Shown piece after piece: positions 37,701-52,700 of a stretch of DNA of 60,000 nt. The notes beneath the pieces were generated by a model, which was not told where the DNA came from, did no database searches, and saw only the letters and a program-made list of their open reading frames with translations. Within the stretch, counting starts at the first letter, position 1, and each line of letters starts with the position of its first letter. This stretch comes from Antedon mediterranea. Lineage: Eukaryota > Echinodermata > Crinoidea > Comatulida > Antedonidae. The stretch is from NCBI RefSeq assembly GCF_964355755.1, contig NC_092675.1, positions 22,088,912-22,148,911 on the forward strand. Reading direction: 5' to 3'. A program made the translations under genes and the position numbers.

Positions 37701-40700
37701 AGTCCAGTGCATCAGGCATATCAGCAAGCCATTCAGAATATGCTTCTGTAAAAAACATAAAAGATTAAAATGATATTGTGTCACCTACTTTAATTACAAA
37801 AGAGGATCTGTTTAAATGTATAAAGTTTCACCAAAATTCACAATGAGGTTTCTTTTTTTTTTCAGGCTTACCAGTAGCATATATAGTTTGGTAGTCCCAA
37901 CAAGCAAGGAGCAATTTATTTATTTAGAGGTTTTTTTTCTCTTTTATTATAGTCAGAGTCTAGATTATCAGCTCTAGATAGTGGCAACAAGAATCCTGGT
38001 ACGATGGTAGATTTGAACACCACACCTTGGTATAATAAACATGTTAACTACTGAGCTATAATGCCACAATAACAATCACTGTTCAAACACAGTACTATAA
38101 CCATTATAACTCTAATCTAGCATATAGAGGGCAGTAGTGTGAATGTAAATGATATAAAGGCAATGTATATTACCTAGCATATAGAGGGCAGTAGTAGCCA
38201 AAGTAACATTTGACATATTGATCTGTGGCAAGAGTCTGATGAGATTGTCAACACATTCATCGTCACCATATTCTCCAACCTCAGCAATTGACCGAAAAGC
38301 AAACAGCAATGCTTCAAGTTGCTGAACACAAAAATAATTATTATTAATCAAAAAAATATTATTAAAATATCACAAAATAAATAATAACAAATAAGTTGTT
38401 GCTCCATACTTGCCAAAAACAATAGAACAATTGGCATGTGGCATATCTGGTACATTTTACTCAATATTGTCTTAATTTCTTTCTTATAAATAATATCTGA
38501 GATAACAAAAACAATTTAAAGATAAAACTAACCATGCTGATAAATAAAGTTGTTTACTAAAACATTTGAGTCATTTTGTTAAGCATCATCAGTAGTGAGT
38601 GAGTGGCCGAGCGGTTAAGACAGTGGAACCGTAATTACGTAGCCATAACATCGGCATGGGTTCGAGGCTCACTCACTCCATGGTTCTGGTGGTAGAACGA
38701 GTCTTCTCGGATAAGGACTATAAACCGTAGGTCCAGTGTACACATCTAGCTCGTGTGCACTTTAAAGAACCTAGTACATCTTTCGAGACGAGTAGGGGGT
38801 TACCCCGGTGTGTTAGTACATCACAGCCACTGATCACCAACTGGGCCCTCTGGGAGACCAGTCTTTGACTGAAGAGGTTACCCAGTATAAATATATATTT
38901 CAATCAATCAATCATTGAACATTTTTTATTTAAGCAAAAAGATTGATAATGCCAGTCCTGACATCAACACAAATCAAACAACACTACACATACCTGCCAG
39001 GATCCTCCTTGACTCTGTACCCTCACTAGCATACCATATAAATTATTCAACAAGGGTTGACGTAGAAGAGTAAAACAGTACATCTATAGAAATAAAGAAT
39101 TGTTAAAATCAATGTGTTGTTATTATTGGTAAAATACTTCTACTGATATTCTTTTATTGTCCATAGTAATATAAAATTTAAATCCATTTGAAACTGGCAT
39201 GAAATATAAAAAAGATATACTATACAAATTCAGAAGATTACAACAAAATACACAAAGATACATTAAAAGCTAGGTTATGTATAATACATACAGATTAAAA
39301 GCTTTTATCATAAAATATTAAAAAGGAAGAATTTCACAATGATACGTTAACTCTACAGTATCCTATCTTTTTGCCGTGAGTTTATTAAATGTATGCTGTT
39401 GGCTATAAAGGCGTAACAAGATCGGTTTGTTCCTGTCTCAGCATGTTAATTAATGATGAGAATTAAACTTTTCTAAACTAAAGGCCAACAGCATCGTCAT
39501 AAAATAAAAAAACGCCCCTTTTGTGACAAATAAAACAAAATCATACCAAAGTATCGCCTATATCCTGTCTGTAGCACCTGAACTGCTCTTTCTCTTCTGC
39601 GAAAATGAGCAAATACAATTGGTTACTAATATAAATTTTAAAAATTAGCAAATTGTTTTATCTTGGTTTTCTTTAAATTATGTTGGACCATTAATAAAAA
39701 AGTGTCCCAATAGTATTAATTAATTGTACATTTATCCCTCAAGTCGATTAATTAAAACAAGCATATCTGATAAAAGATAAAGCATGCTTATATTTAGTCA
39801 TATTAACCCTTTAAAGTATACAATCCTCTTAATACCTGTATTCCATGTATTGTATTCATCTTCACTTGGATATTGCACTTTAGTAAGCATCACATCCACT
39901 AGATGCATGTAAATTGGGCCAAAGGTCATCAAATACTCCTGACATTTCACAGTCTCAGCTCCTGTTATTTCATCCTAAATATTTTGTAAAAACAACAATA
40001 AAGTGCTCTTTACCGGAGTCTTACAGCGCAACATGAAAAGAATAACTATTGAAATAGGTGAGTTTTCAGGAGAGATTTGAATTGAAAAGGGGATGGAGTG
40101 TAACGAATGGAACGAGGAAGTTGGTTCCAGATCTCTGGTGCCTGACCAAAGATTTTAGGTTGGTTCTAGGTAACTATTAATATGGCAAAATAAACTATTG
40201 GTTTTTATTCAAGATTTGGAATATAAAGGCACAGGAAGAGTAATTATTGTACTATGTATATGCAATATGGAAAACATCTACCAATTAAAGCGTACCTGTA
40301 AAATATACCAGAAGCCAAATGGCATGTTGCTTATGTTCTCATCTACTGGATAGTGACCAGGAAGTGCAGTAAAGCCCTGAGACAGAAAAAGAAACAATTA
40401 TTTCAATGAAATTATTCCAAAACACCTTTTCATGACGCACCAAGCGAGTACATTCATTCTGCACATGTTCCTGAACATATATAAATAAATACTTACCAAG
40501 ATGAGGTTTGTGAGATCCAGACATTGTTGCCGTTCATCGCCTTGACTTTCAAGGATTAATTTAGAATGGTTCTCACCGATAGCAACGGTCAGTCTACAGA
40601 TACCATGTACCAGGTCCTAATTCAACACAAAAAAAAGGCTTGATCACTACCTTTTTATTATGTGATTTGTTGCCATCAATAAACAGTGACATAAAACCAA

Positions 40701-43700
40701 TGAAGTCAATTCTTAAGTAAAATTTTGTACAAGAACATACTGATTGAAGATTTTTTAATAACAATAATAGAAAAATTAAACTTGGTAGGAACTCATTGAA
40801 ACAAATATTGATTTGATTAAGTTTGCCTCACTCTACACACAAAATGTTATCACTTTATCATAAAGACACAGAAATAACGACACATATTCCTTATTAAATA
40901 TCATGTTTAATGATATCAAATATTTTTATAATTTGTTTTATTTATAAATTCAGATTATGAAGAAATTAATGCATCCTTACATATACAAAAAAAAAATAAT
41001 AATCCAATTTAGAGTTAGTTATAGTACAACGAACAAACATATTGTGTATCATAGGCCTACATACCATGTCTTTTTCTCTTACGGCATTAGCCAACAGATC
41101 TTGGAGTCTGAGCACTTGTGGAATAATCTTCTTGATTGTGTTTGGGTATCTAAAACAAATGAATGATACAGTGTGATCTAAATTGTCTGTAATTATCAAC
41201 ATCATGTTTATAGTACAGAATTAAAACAACTATTTTTGAAATTCTTAGTTAACACAATGAAATAGCATTAGTGAAATTTCAATAAATTAGAGCAGGGCAA
41301 TCTTATTTAGCACTTAATGCCCAAAGCATCTAAGTACCTCACATTATTACCCCATCATTAGATCAAACATGTACAGTATGAAACAGCTATAATGTTGCAG
41401 AAGTAATCAGCGCAGTTGTTTTAACCCTACCAGGTACCCATTTGTACATTTGGGTGAAGAGAGGTAAACGTAAAGTGATTTGGCTATAGGACACAAGAAA
41501 TGAGACAAGCCTTGGTCTTAACACACTCCACCCCACGTTCTTATAAAATAACTATTTATTAAAGTCTATATTTATTATTTTCTTGTATCACTGTTCTTAT
41601 TTATTTAAGGATTGTCACAGTTAAAACATTTTACTGTCCCTGTTTACTGTTAAATATTATTATTATTCAGTAAACAAGCATACACACAAGATGCTTTACA
41701 TATAATCTTATACAATTTTTTAGTGTAGACTTTTTTTTGTTATAAGAAAAGTTGTTGACATCAGACAGGATTTGAACCCAGTCTCATAGAGCTATTACTA
41801 TCAGAGCTATTACCCTTTGCCACACATACTTCTTCATTGCTAATGTCACTGTCACTTACTTGTAGGCTGACGGTTCCTGAATGACACTTATCAAGGAGTC
41901 AATACATGTATCATATAAGTTATCATCGTGCACATATTTAAACAAGATGTCAATGAATGGATTGATATCTATCAGAGGCACGCCAAAGTTAACCCAGCTG
42001 GAGAAGCATCGTAAAGCTTGGTGACGTATTGATACTGGCGAGTCTTGTTGGTCAAGCAGGTTTTGTATCAATGGCAGTACTAAAGCAAAACGATATCAAA
42101 ATCTAAATATTATACATAATCAATAATTTTGATTTAGTAATTCTTCTCGAAAAAAACAAACAAATATTAGAGAAACTAACCTGCTTGACAATTTCGCTCT
42201 CACAGCTTCTTCAGAAGAAATGACAAATTTGTCATTAAACAGATTGACCTCTAGAGTGCCAATTCTGTCTAATGACAGGGTCATACCATGGAGGTATCCC
42301 TAAATTTATACCTCCATGGTCATACACTGTCTAATAGGTTAGGTACACTAATATATAGGGTTTTTTTTTATCATAATCAATGTTTTGTTTCAAATTTTCA
42401 CCTAATACTTTGGGTTGAAAAGCATTAAAAACTCCAGAAAAAAATGAAAACTGTTTAAAAATTACTTTCTATGGGCCTAAATTTGTTGCTATTTTCAAAA
42501 ATGTATTCAGAATATCAGACTTTTTAAAGAATTCCTTGGGCAACTTAAGGGTGTCCAGTTGGACTCAAGAGTGAAAATCAATAAACAAAATACAGTGATT
42601 GGTTGAAATATGATAATTGTCTCATCAACATGCCAGTATAATAACTTTCCCTTTAAATTTATACTGTATGTAGCAGGTCACTCACTTTCCTGGAATATTC
42701 ATGTATATTCTGTAATTAACACATTGACAATTTAGAAATAATTTGAACTACTACAACTAATCACTCTCTGTTTATATAGTACTGTTTAACAACAGTGTGT
42801 GTCATTTTTACAAAGAGTGCTAAATATATATTTCATTTCGAAACCTGAGCTGCACTGACGAGATCTAATAAGATCGAAACAGTACTGTCTGCAGATTGGA
42901 TATATATTACTGTATATTTAATTTATTTTATTATTTCTTTTACCATGTTGCAGACCCTTCTGTAACTCATGTCGAACTGTTCCCTTTCTTGTTTGTCCTA
43001 AAGGTGCTGTTTGAAACTGAAAAAAATAATTTAATGCAATAAAAGGCTTAAATGTCCAAGTAATAAGCAATAAGATAGATAATGGTATTAGTTAGTATCA
43101 TATTAAATGTTACGGCTTCCCGTCATGGATTCACTCCCGATTCATTCAAACATTATCAACATCAAAGTGCGTGCTGTGCTTAATGTTCACGGCCTACAAT
43201 AATACATTTAACTATATCAATTATAAATTGAAGATTGAATTAAATAAAAAGTGGTGCAAGTGTATTGAAAACTAATTTTTAAATAGATGTTTACAGTTTA
43301 CATTAATTAACTTACCTCTTCTGGTAAAACAGTGAGGAGTTCCAACAATGCAAGACATTTATTTGTAGCCTATAAGAATGTCAAAAAAGAGAATATATTA
43401 GATTAGATAAATTTGTTTATATTAGATAATATATAATACATGATCATTGTTAGAAAAAAAATATGATTATATTGATGTTATCATTTTAAAAAAATCTTTG
43501 CCAATATTAAGTTATCTGAACAGTTACTTATATATATTGATAATTAGTTTACTGTGGAAAGACAGTCCTATAAATAAAAAAAAACAAGCTAAGGTAAATT
43601 CTATTTAACCCCCACCCACCGTAAATGCATTTAAAATCCAGAATAGTTAATCCTTCTTTATCCCATCAAACCTTGATATCCCGACAGCAAAGTTAAATTT

Positions 43701-46700
43701 TTTGCTTGCAATTGTTTTTATAGGTATACCTCCTATACAAATACATATATATTTTTTTGTTTGTGTTTTTAAATGTTTGTGAAGGCCCCTTGATCATCAG
43801 CATGCTGTTTTGGGTTTCACCTTAAAAACATAAATAAAATAGTCTACGACTTTTATGCTACACTAAACACAAAAGTTTGTTTGTTAGGGTATAAAACAGA
43901 GAAGTTAACTTTTATTATTCACATCCTACCTATAAATAACACAGAAAAGGAAGGAAGAATTCTAACATTACGCAAGGCCAAAATTAACAGGTCATACTAT
44001 GGAATAATATACAATAGTGAATGTTTACGAGTTGAAGAGAGATTATTTGCATTTAATAGTTTGAAGATTGACTGTTCAATTTAACAAAATGTTTTATTCA
44101 AAATTATTTATAACACACTCACAGTTACTTTTAATATTAAATTATCTCAGCTTTTTCATGTGTATAGTTTCATCTTTTTTTTTCATACGTATTTAACAGC
44201 GAGAAACTCGCCAATTACACTTACAGGATGGATAAACTATTTTATAATGTATCATGCTTATAAACTAATTCTCATTTGAGGCTTAGGGAATGGAGTTGAA
44301 AGAGTCGTGAGTTACACACTAAGTTAGGATTGAACCCTAGACCTTGGGATTAGACGGCAAGCATGTTAACCACCAATCTACACCTCCACTATCTTATATT
44401 TTTTTAAATTATAATTATTATTGTGCCATTCTATCCGATGTTTTGCTTATATGCTTATATATTTATTTATTTTTATGTTTGTTTTGTTAAAATTATAATT
44501 ACTATCTTTTTTGGGACCACATTGGAATTAAGTTGTTTTACTTTAAACAACTTTATGTGTTTTCCCGTGCATCGTCAGACTTCATTAATCCCGCCATTTT
44601 TATTTGCTTTTTTGATGTATTTTAATATTTAAGGTGATTATATATATTATTGATGTATTTTTAATGTTATGTATTGAGATGCCAAATAAATGAAAGAAAT
44701 GAAAGAAAAAAAGAAAAAAAATTATTTTAGATTTAAATCTAAATTGATTCAAAATTAAATTGTATTTATTTGTATTTTTGTTAAGGAAAGTTTTCATACA
44801 GTGATTTAGTTTGCTTTTGACAACAATACTTGGCATTTCGTTTACTTTATTTTGTTTTGTAGTTTTCTGTAATTTTTGTTGTGACAAAAAGAAAGACTGT
44901 ATATCAAATCAATTTATTTCGAAGCTGTACTATAGTTGGCAAACTAGGCTACGAAAAATAAAAGTGTTCATTGCACCATTACAATGCAGGCTTGTTATTA
45001 CACCTAATTAATCTGTGTAGTGATATCAGATGTTAAACTAATAATCCCTGCCAAGAGATACTATTGAATTATTATAACACAACATCTATGATTAGAACTA
45101 ACTAAGCACACTGAGTATACGATGCCTATAAAACAAAGGGAGTCACATGGTATTGTGATGTCATTGCTGTTTTCTACAGTAGTGAATAATCTTCAAATAC
45201 TATGTCAGATGTTAAACTAATAATCCATGTACATTAGAACTGAAAACCATACACAGCAAGTACTTAAGTACAATAAGTGATTTAACATACTAATGTACAT
45301 AGGACTTTGCCTTAGATTAAAACATTTACCATACAATGTTACCTTTAAATACTGTTACTTAAAACAAGCGTACATAACATAGTCCTTGTAAATCATTATC
45401 TCAAAAGCATGTTACTTTTGAAAACTGACTTAATACTAAAGTATTTTAAGCAATGAGCATGTCATTATGTCGGGATTCAGTATTTCAACATTAAATATGT
45501 CACTCATACATTGCTTGATTAGTGGACTTTTTAAAATTGATTTTTTGTTTCAAGTTTTTAATCTTTAAAATATCAAAATGTAGTAGTTAGAATCATGATT
45601 CCATCTATGGATACATTAGTATTAATATATATTTTCTGTTTGTAAATTGGATAATAATAACCACTTTTTTAATACTATACTAAATTTAGATAGCTCTTTA
45701 CCAAATTAAAACCACTAAAAGATATAGCTATAAATAACTCAAATTGTATATAGATGCCATCTTTTTCTTAGGCTACTAAAAGATTGGTATAGTTTGCATA
45801 ACAAACAAATTGTAAAGCATATATTATATGAATGCTACTAAACTTCTAACAGTAATCCATTCTTTCAGTAACCCATCACAAAAATAAGTTACTTTATTAA
45901 CCCACTACAAAAGTAACACATAGGAGTTACAAATGTATCAGAATCATGACAAAAGTACAGAATAGCAGTACTGTAATTTAAAAGAAACATGAAAAGTTTA
46001 AATCAGATTTGTTTAAAAAACAATTATGACTAGATTAAGCATAACAATAGTATAGATAAACCATGGAGGAAATCCTCCATGGATAAACACACTACTATAG
46101 TAAACCCAGTCTACAGTAATAATATAGTAAACCCAGTCTACAGTAATAATATAGTAAACCGTTCTACAGTAATAATATAGCTACAGTAATATTGTAAACC
46201 CGGTCTACAGTAATAATATAGTAAACCCGGTCTACAGAAATAATATAGTAAACCCGGTCTACAGAAATAATATAGTAAACCCAGTCTACAGTAATAATAT
46301 AGTAAACCCAGTCTACAGTAATAATAATATAGTAAACCCAGTCTACAGTAATAATAATATAGTAAACCCGGTCTACAGTAATATAGTAAACCCGGTCTAC
46401 AGTAATAATATAGTAAACCCAGTCTACAGTAATAATATAGTAAACCCAGTCTACAGTAATAATAATATAGTAAACCCAGTCTACAGTAATAATAATATAG
46501 TAAACCCAGTCTACAGTAATAATAATATAGTAAACCGAGTCTACAGTAATAATAATATAGTAAACCCGGTCTACAGTAATATAGTAAACCCGGTCTACAG
46601 TAATAATATAGTAAACCCAGTCTACAGTAAAATAGTAAACCTAGTCTACAGTAATAATATAGTAAACCCAGTCTACAGTAATATAGTAAACCCGGTCTAC

Positions 46701-49700
46701 AGTAATACTAATAGTAAACCCGGTCTACAGTAATACTAATAGTAAACCCGGTCTACAGTAAAATAGTAAACCCAGGGAAGAGTGAAGGTAAACTAAACTA
46801 AAAACACGGAATAGTCACCCATGTTTCAACTATAGTTTACGGTAAAATTAGACTTCAGCCATTTCACATTTTATTTAGATTTTGATTGGATATAAACAGG
46901 TGATGGGTGGTTAGGGGGTGCAGCGAGCCAAATGCAAGACATCATTGCCTCAGGCAGAATAGGATATGAATATTGATAGCCTATTAGCTTAATACGTTAA
47001 CTAACAAAAACCAATATAAACAATAATACCCTCATTGCAAATCTAAAAAGAAAAGACATCAGAAAAAAATTATTCTTGTCATTCACCTAAAGTTTATCTT
47101 TAAAAAAATATGACAATTTATATTATCACTGTCAATATGAATTTACTTCATGCTGTAAAGCAAAACAATTTCACTTTAAATTCATGTATTTTATAAATTT
47201 AGGTTAGTAAAGGTTTTATACAGTACTAGCAAAAGAAATATAGGTACAGTAGGTCTGCATTATCAAAAATATTGTGAATAATAGATGTTAAAACCATACT
47301 TGAAAACACATAAACATATTGGGGAGTAACAACAGACTATATACCCTTCAATCCTTATTATACTATGCCATAGTACCTTTATAGTACCTATATGAGTACC
47401 TATATAGTAATTTGTATCTAGAACACAATCTCACATGAGTTCATTAATTATGGATAATAGATAGATTTATATAGCACAAATAAACGATGACTCTATGCAC
47501 TTGACAATAAAGAGAAAAGAGGGGAAACCAAAAGGAAGAGAACAAAAAGACAAAAACACCAAGTTAGCACCCAAACTGGAGTATGGGGATACACCATCAC
47601 CGCTAAATGGGGATCAGTGCTTAAGTACCCCAGTTAGCATCGGTTAAGTCTTGATCTTTTCATGGATCCATTAATATTGATCATTGATGTCAAATGTGAA
47701 CCAATCTCGAGAACACTAACGTTTCAAACCAAATGTACAGGTCCTACTAAAACGCCCTAAAGCGTCCAACTAAGGGAGGGGTTCCAGTGTACACTGATAC
47801 TTTATTCAAAATCACCAATTTTATATAGAATAGAATGTTTTGTAGAATAATACCTTAATATTAGAAGAACTGAAATAATACTTTACATTTGTAAAATATT
47901 GTTTCCGATTTTGGATAAGATATAAAAATATAGTTCCCAAGTTTCTAGTTAATCTATTATCGATTGAAGCAAAAATGAAAACTTAAAAAAATACTCACGT
48001 CCATCTGTGGCATTTCTGCTTGATGGAACGTCTCTATCATGCTCTTGACTGCATCTGACCAAAACTCAGGCATAGTGTTCAAAGAGAATGATGCAAGCTA
48101 AGAATAAATGCAACAACAAACATCAGTATATTAAACAAGCTTAAGCGTACGAGTTTAAAGTTACTTGCTAAAACAGCTAAAATCCGTTAAGAGTGCATCT
48201 TAAGATGCTGTATATCTACACAGGTATGAGAGTGAGTTGAAATTGATCCCTGCTAAGTACATAATGGTAGCATTTAAGAGGATTAAGTCTGATGGATTTG
48301 GATAGAATTTAGGTAATAACACATGCCCAATTGAAATACAACACTAGAATGGGCTTGTTTACAAGATAATTAACTAGCTGTTTGGATCAGTGGCAAATGG
48401 ATTATTAATAAAGATTAATGTTATTACTCGCATGTATTATAAAAAAGAGAATAATTACAAGAAATATGATATATTCATTGCAATCAGGTTTTTACTTTTT
48501 TTCGTGAAACAGTCACAATGGAAAATACTCATTAAATAAATCATTAGAAATGGATAGATATTATATTAAAAAAAATTCAAAAGCAAGTATACTGAAAAAT
48601 GACATTGCTGTGGTATCTATAAAATAGATGTAACAAATTTAGTTTATTAGTTTAGGCTGAATCTCAATGGAAATGCAAACAAAATAGAGTAGGCGTAGAA
48701 GGATTGGTTGTTGATTTCCAAATCTAAAATCAAAACAATAAATCCTTTATCAGGGCTAAATGAGGGCTTAAATTAAAAAAATTGGCTTCTATCGCATGTT
48801 TTGATGGTTTAAAATGAAGATCACAAATAAATAGACAAATAAAATAAATAAATAAAATTAAAATTTCAATACAAAATTTAATGACAAATAATATCCAAAC
48901 ACCAAATTAATCAATCTGAATCAATAATAATGATTTTTTAAAGATTTTTTTAAAGATTTTGTTAAGCATATACATAATCCAAAGGAAATTATCCATAAGC
49001 TAAAAAACTACCAAATCCATTATGCTTTTATAGGTAATTCTAAAACAGTGATATTTCTGTAGAAATAAATTTGATTTCCTAATAAGGAAATGCTATTAGG
49101 ATCAAAGAGGCCTAAACCTAGACTCAATAAACAATCGGATCTAGTAATCAAAGGAAAATTGTTTATCTAATTTAGTAGGAGCATGGAGGATTAGCTCATT
49201 ATTTAATTGGCCCTCATTAGCTACATTTCCTGTCACCTGGGTGCTCAGTATATTCATAATAATGGATCTATTGTATTGTAATTCATTGCTTTTTAAAGCC
49301 TGTATTATATCTTGCACATAATTTAACAAGTTTCCTTGTAAATAGGCCTATTGTTACATATTTTTGTTCTCTAACTTTCATTTTACTTACTGTACTATAA
49401 ACACACCTTTATTCAAGAAGTGTGCCCCTGTTTCAAAAGTATTACTTTTGTTAATGTTTTTTTTATATCTTGTACATAATTTAGTTTAAGTTTCTTTTAC
49501 AGTTTCCTGTAAAAAGGCCTATTGTTAAATCATGGAGGTATAAAAATAGATATTTTTATACCTCCATGGGCCCCGTTTCTGCTGCCCAAAATATACCGTA
49601 TATATACGGTATATTTTATATACGGTATATTTTTTGGCAGCAGAAATGGGTCTCATAAAAAATATACCGTATATATATGCGGTATATATACCGCATAAAT

Positions 49701-52700
49701 ATCCCCATCGTTTGTGGATATTATACGGTATATTCCAAAATATACCGTATATTTCGTACCCCGTTTCTGCTGCACTCAAAATATACCGTATATGTGACCC
49801 GGCCCATGACACGAGGTCAAAAACTAACAGAGCGTGATGCGTTTGTTTGGTTTTTCTGCTGCATTGACACACACGTGTATAATAAGCAAGCAACAGATCA
49901 AAATATTACTGTGGACTGAAGAAATAACTATTTTTGCAATTCAATTGTGGGGAGAAGCGAAGGTTGGGGTGGGGGGGGGGGGGAGACTGCATGGCAACAG
50001 AAGAGATACCGAGATTTACAAAAGTATCTCAAACAAAATAAAAGCAGAATTTGTGGTAGACTTAATAACGCCACAGTTATCGGCAAATGCCGTCGTCTTC
50101 TTTGCATAAATCTAGTCAATGCCCATTCTACATTTCTAGATTGTTTGTGTGATGTAAATTTGTTGCCACTTCTGCTCATTAGATTTCAAATAGAAAGCAA
50201 TTCTACGACGTTTTGAGAAACCATCATTGTTTTGTTTTTGTCATGTAACCTCACTACACTAGACTCTAGGTCAATCCATACTTCCGTCTCACAAAATGCA
50301 TTTTGGGTAATGAAAGCCAACTTTTTTACAGCCCACCCACGAAGTATGTGCAGCGGAAACGGTGCAATAATTTCATATACGGTATATATACGGTATATTT
50401 ATACGGTATATTTATACGGTATATTTGGGATTGGCAGCAGAAACAGGGCCATGGTTAAATCAATGTGCCACTGTTTTAAAAGTGTAGCTTCCAAATAAAT
50501 TATCGTTAATTATTATTATATAAACACCACTAGTTTCTTGACAATTTAATTTTTGATCATCATTGTAAGCAATATCTGATCAGGGAGTTGTAATTAGAAC
50601 TCCCTGACATGACCACTTCTTGGGTCTCTAGGAACAGGTTTTACAAATAATTAATAATTACCTACCATTTTTTTATTTGTATATTTAACTTTCTTTTTCA
50701 TAATGTAACGTTTGTGCTCTTTATTTTATTTACTTGATTTGCACATGTATTGTGCTTAGTTTATATATATTTTTGTTTTTCCATTGCTTTTTTTTTTTTT
50801 AAATTATTTTGCTCATTTGTTTTATTGTTTTATTTTGGTTGCACCACTAACAATAGTGTGTGCCACTGATAAAAAAAAGTGATGACCAATAAATATATAT
50901 AAAGATATAAGTTAGGAACTTATTTCTCATTTATGCATTCAATCTTTTTTTTTATCTATTTGCACTTAAAAAATATCATATTATATAGTTAACGCTTCAT
51001 TTTTGTACACCTGTTTAAAATTTTATTCTAAAAAGTTTTCTATTACACTCTAACTTTCGACTGCCGTCCTGATGCAAAAATTTAATAAACCCTTGTTCGC
51101 ACCGGGCTTAAAGAATGGTAAATTTAACCAAGGCAATTACTGAACATCATTGGTAAATTTGAACACTGTTCGTACTTGAATAATTTCATGCAGTTAGTTT
51201 TACCAAATCATGTGTTTACCTGAGTTGTTTGAAGTTCTAATTGGACTATTTAGCCAGCATGGTTTAGTTTTACCAAAGGTGGGGTAAGTTCTATTAAGCA
51301 CCAGTGGTCAATAAAGTAATCATTGACATTGGTCTTGGTTAATTTAAACCTGAGGGAATTGTAGTTAGTGTTCGCATTGGACTTTTCTTAATAAATAATA
51401 ATAAGTTAATTTAGCTGGCGATTTGGTTAATTTGACCAAATTAAGTTCAGTGCGATCAAGGCTTAATAACAAATTACAATAACGAAATAATTTTTACGAA
51501 ACAAAGATGTTACTTACTGTAACACACAGCCTTGTCAGTACAATACGTGTCACTGAAGAAAAATTAAATATTTGTTGAAATAATTGAGTTCTGAGATTAG
51601 CGTACTGTTCTGGATGTACTTCACTCCTGGAGAAAAAATATCAATTTGTTAAAAAAGATATATTGTCCCCTGAAAAACTCTTTTTTTGTTATTGAATATG
51701 CAATTTTAATGTTATATTTATTGGAAAAAAGATTTTGAATTAATCAGAACACACACACACGCCCATACATAATGTATTTTTTTTTTAAATATTAAAACAA
51801 TCATAGAAAAGCCATACTATCAACATACAGTAGTGTAAAAATCAAGGTAACTACTTGCTTGTTTAATTTTTGTGTAAATTAACACTTTCTGTTTTCTGCA
51901 ATATTTAATTTGTAAACTCATTTGTGCTTACAGTAGTTAATAACAGGAAACATGGTGAATTATATAAATTACATCGGCAGGGGTTCGAGGCTCACTCACT
52001 CCATGGTTCTGGTGGTAGAACGAGTCTTCTCGGATAAGGACTATAAACCGTAGGTCCAGTGTACACATCTAGCTCGTGTGCACTTTAAAGAACCTAGTAC
52101 ATCTTTCGAGACGAGTAAGGGGTTACCCCGGTGTATTAGTATATCACAGCCACTGATCACCAACTGGGCCCTCTGGGAGACCAGTCCTTCACTGAAGAGG
52201 TTACCCAGTATAAATAAATATTTCAATCAACCAATATTTCAATCAATTCAATCAATTAAATCATAATAATTTAATCTTGAGTAAACTTATATTAAAATTA
52301 TAACGAAGAACACCCAGTAAAAATAAACTGAACCTACCAATATCTTGTTATTTTCATGTACAAAGCACTCGCCCCAAAATATTGAACCTCGGCAGCCTGT
52401 GAAGAAATTTAGCTTGTGATAATTTCGTTGTGTATGTGTCACTGAAGGTAAATAATCGTCTACAGCCGTATGTCTCAAATTATGAAGGAGTAGTCAAGAC
52501 TATCAGAACAATTATAGGTTTGCCGTTTGACATTAATTATGGGAAACGTGTCCTTTTACTTGGAAATAGCTATGTTCTGGCACTGGTCATCTGACTATGG
52601 GGATATTTTTAGATTTTAAGATAATGAATATTTTAGATTGAACATGATAGGTCTATGAGACATAATAATTATTCATGTGATATTACGCTACTCCATAAAA

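Noticed and set aside
37985-44395. Functional tRNA genes at 38.0, 41.8 and 44.3 kb
   Set aside because: Promoter-box resemblance only; acceptor and anticodon stems do not pair convincingly, so they are treated as SINE heads or pseudogenes.
46096-46772. CRISPR-like array
   Set aside because: Repeats of 23-30 bp are contiguous without unique spacers, in a eukaryotic intron: a minisatellite.
49634-50498. Several overlapping open frames of 60-120 codons in the 49.6-50.5 kb MITE
   Set aside because: They result from the repetitive ATACCGTATATA sequence and lie within a non-coding mobile element.
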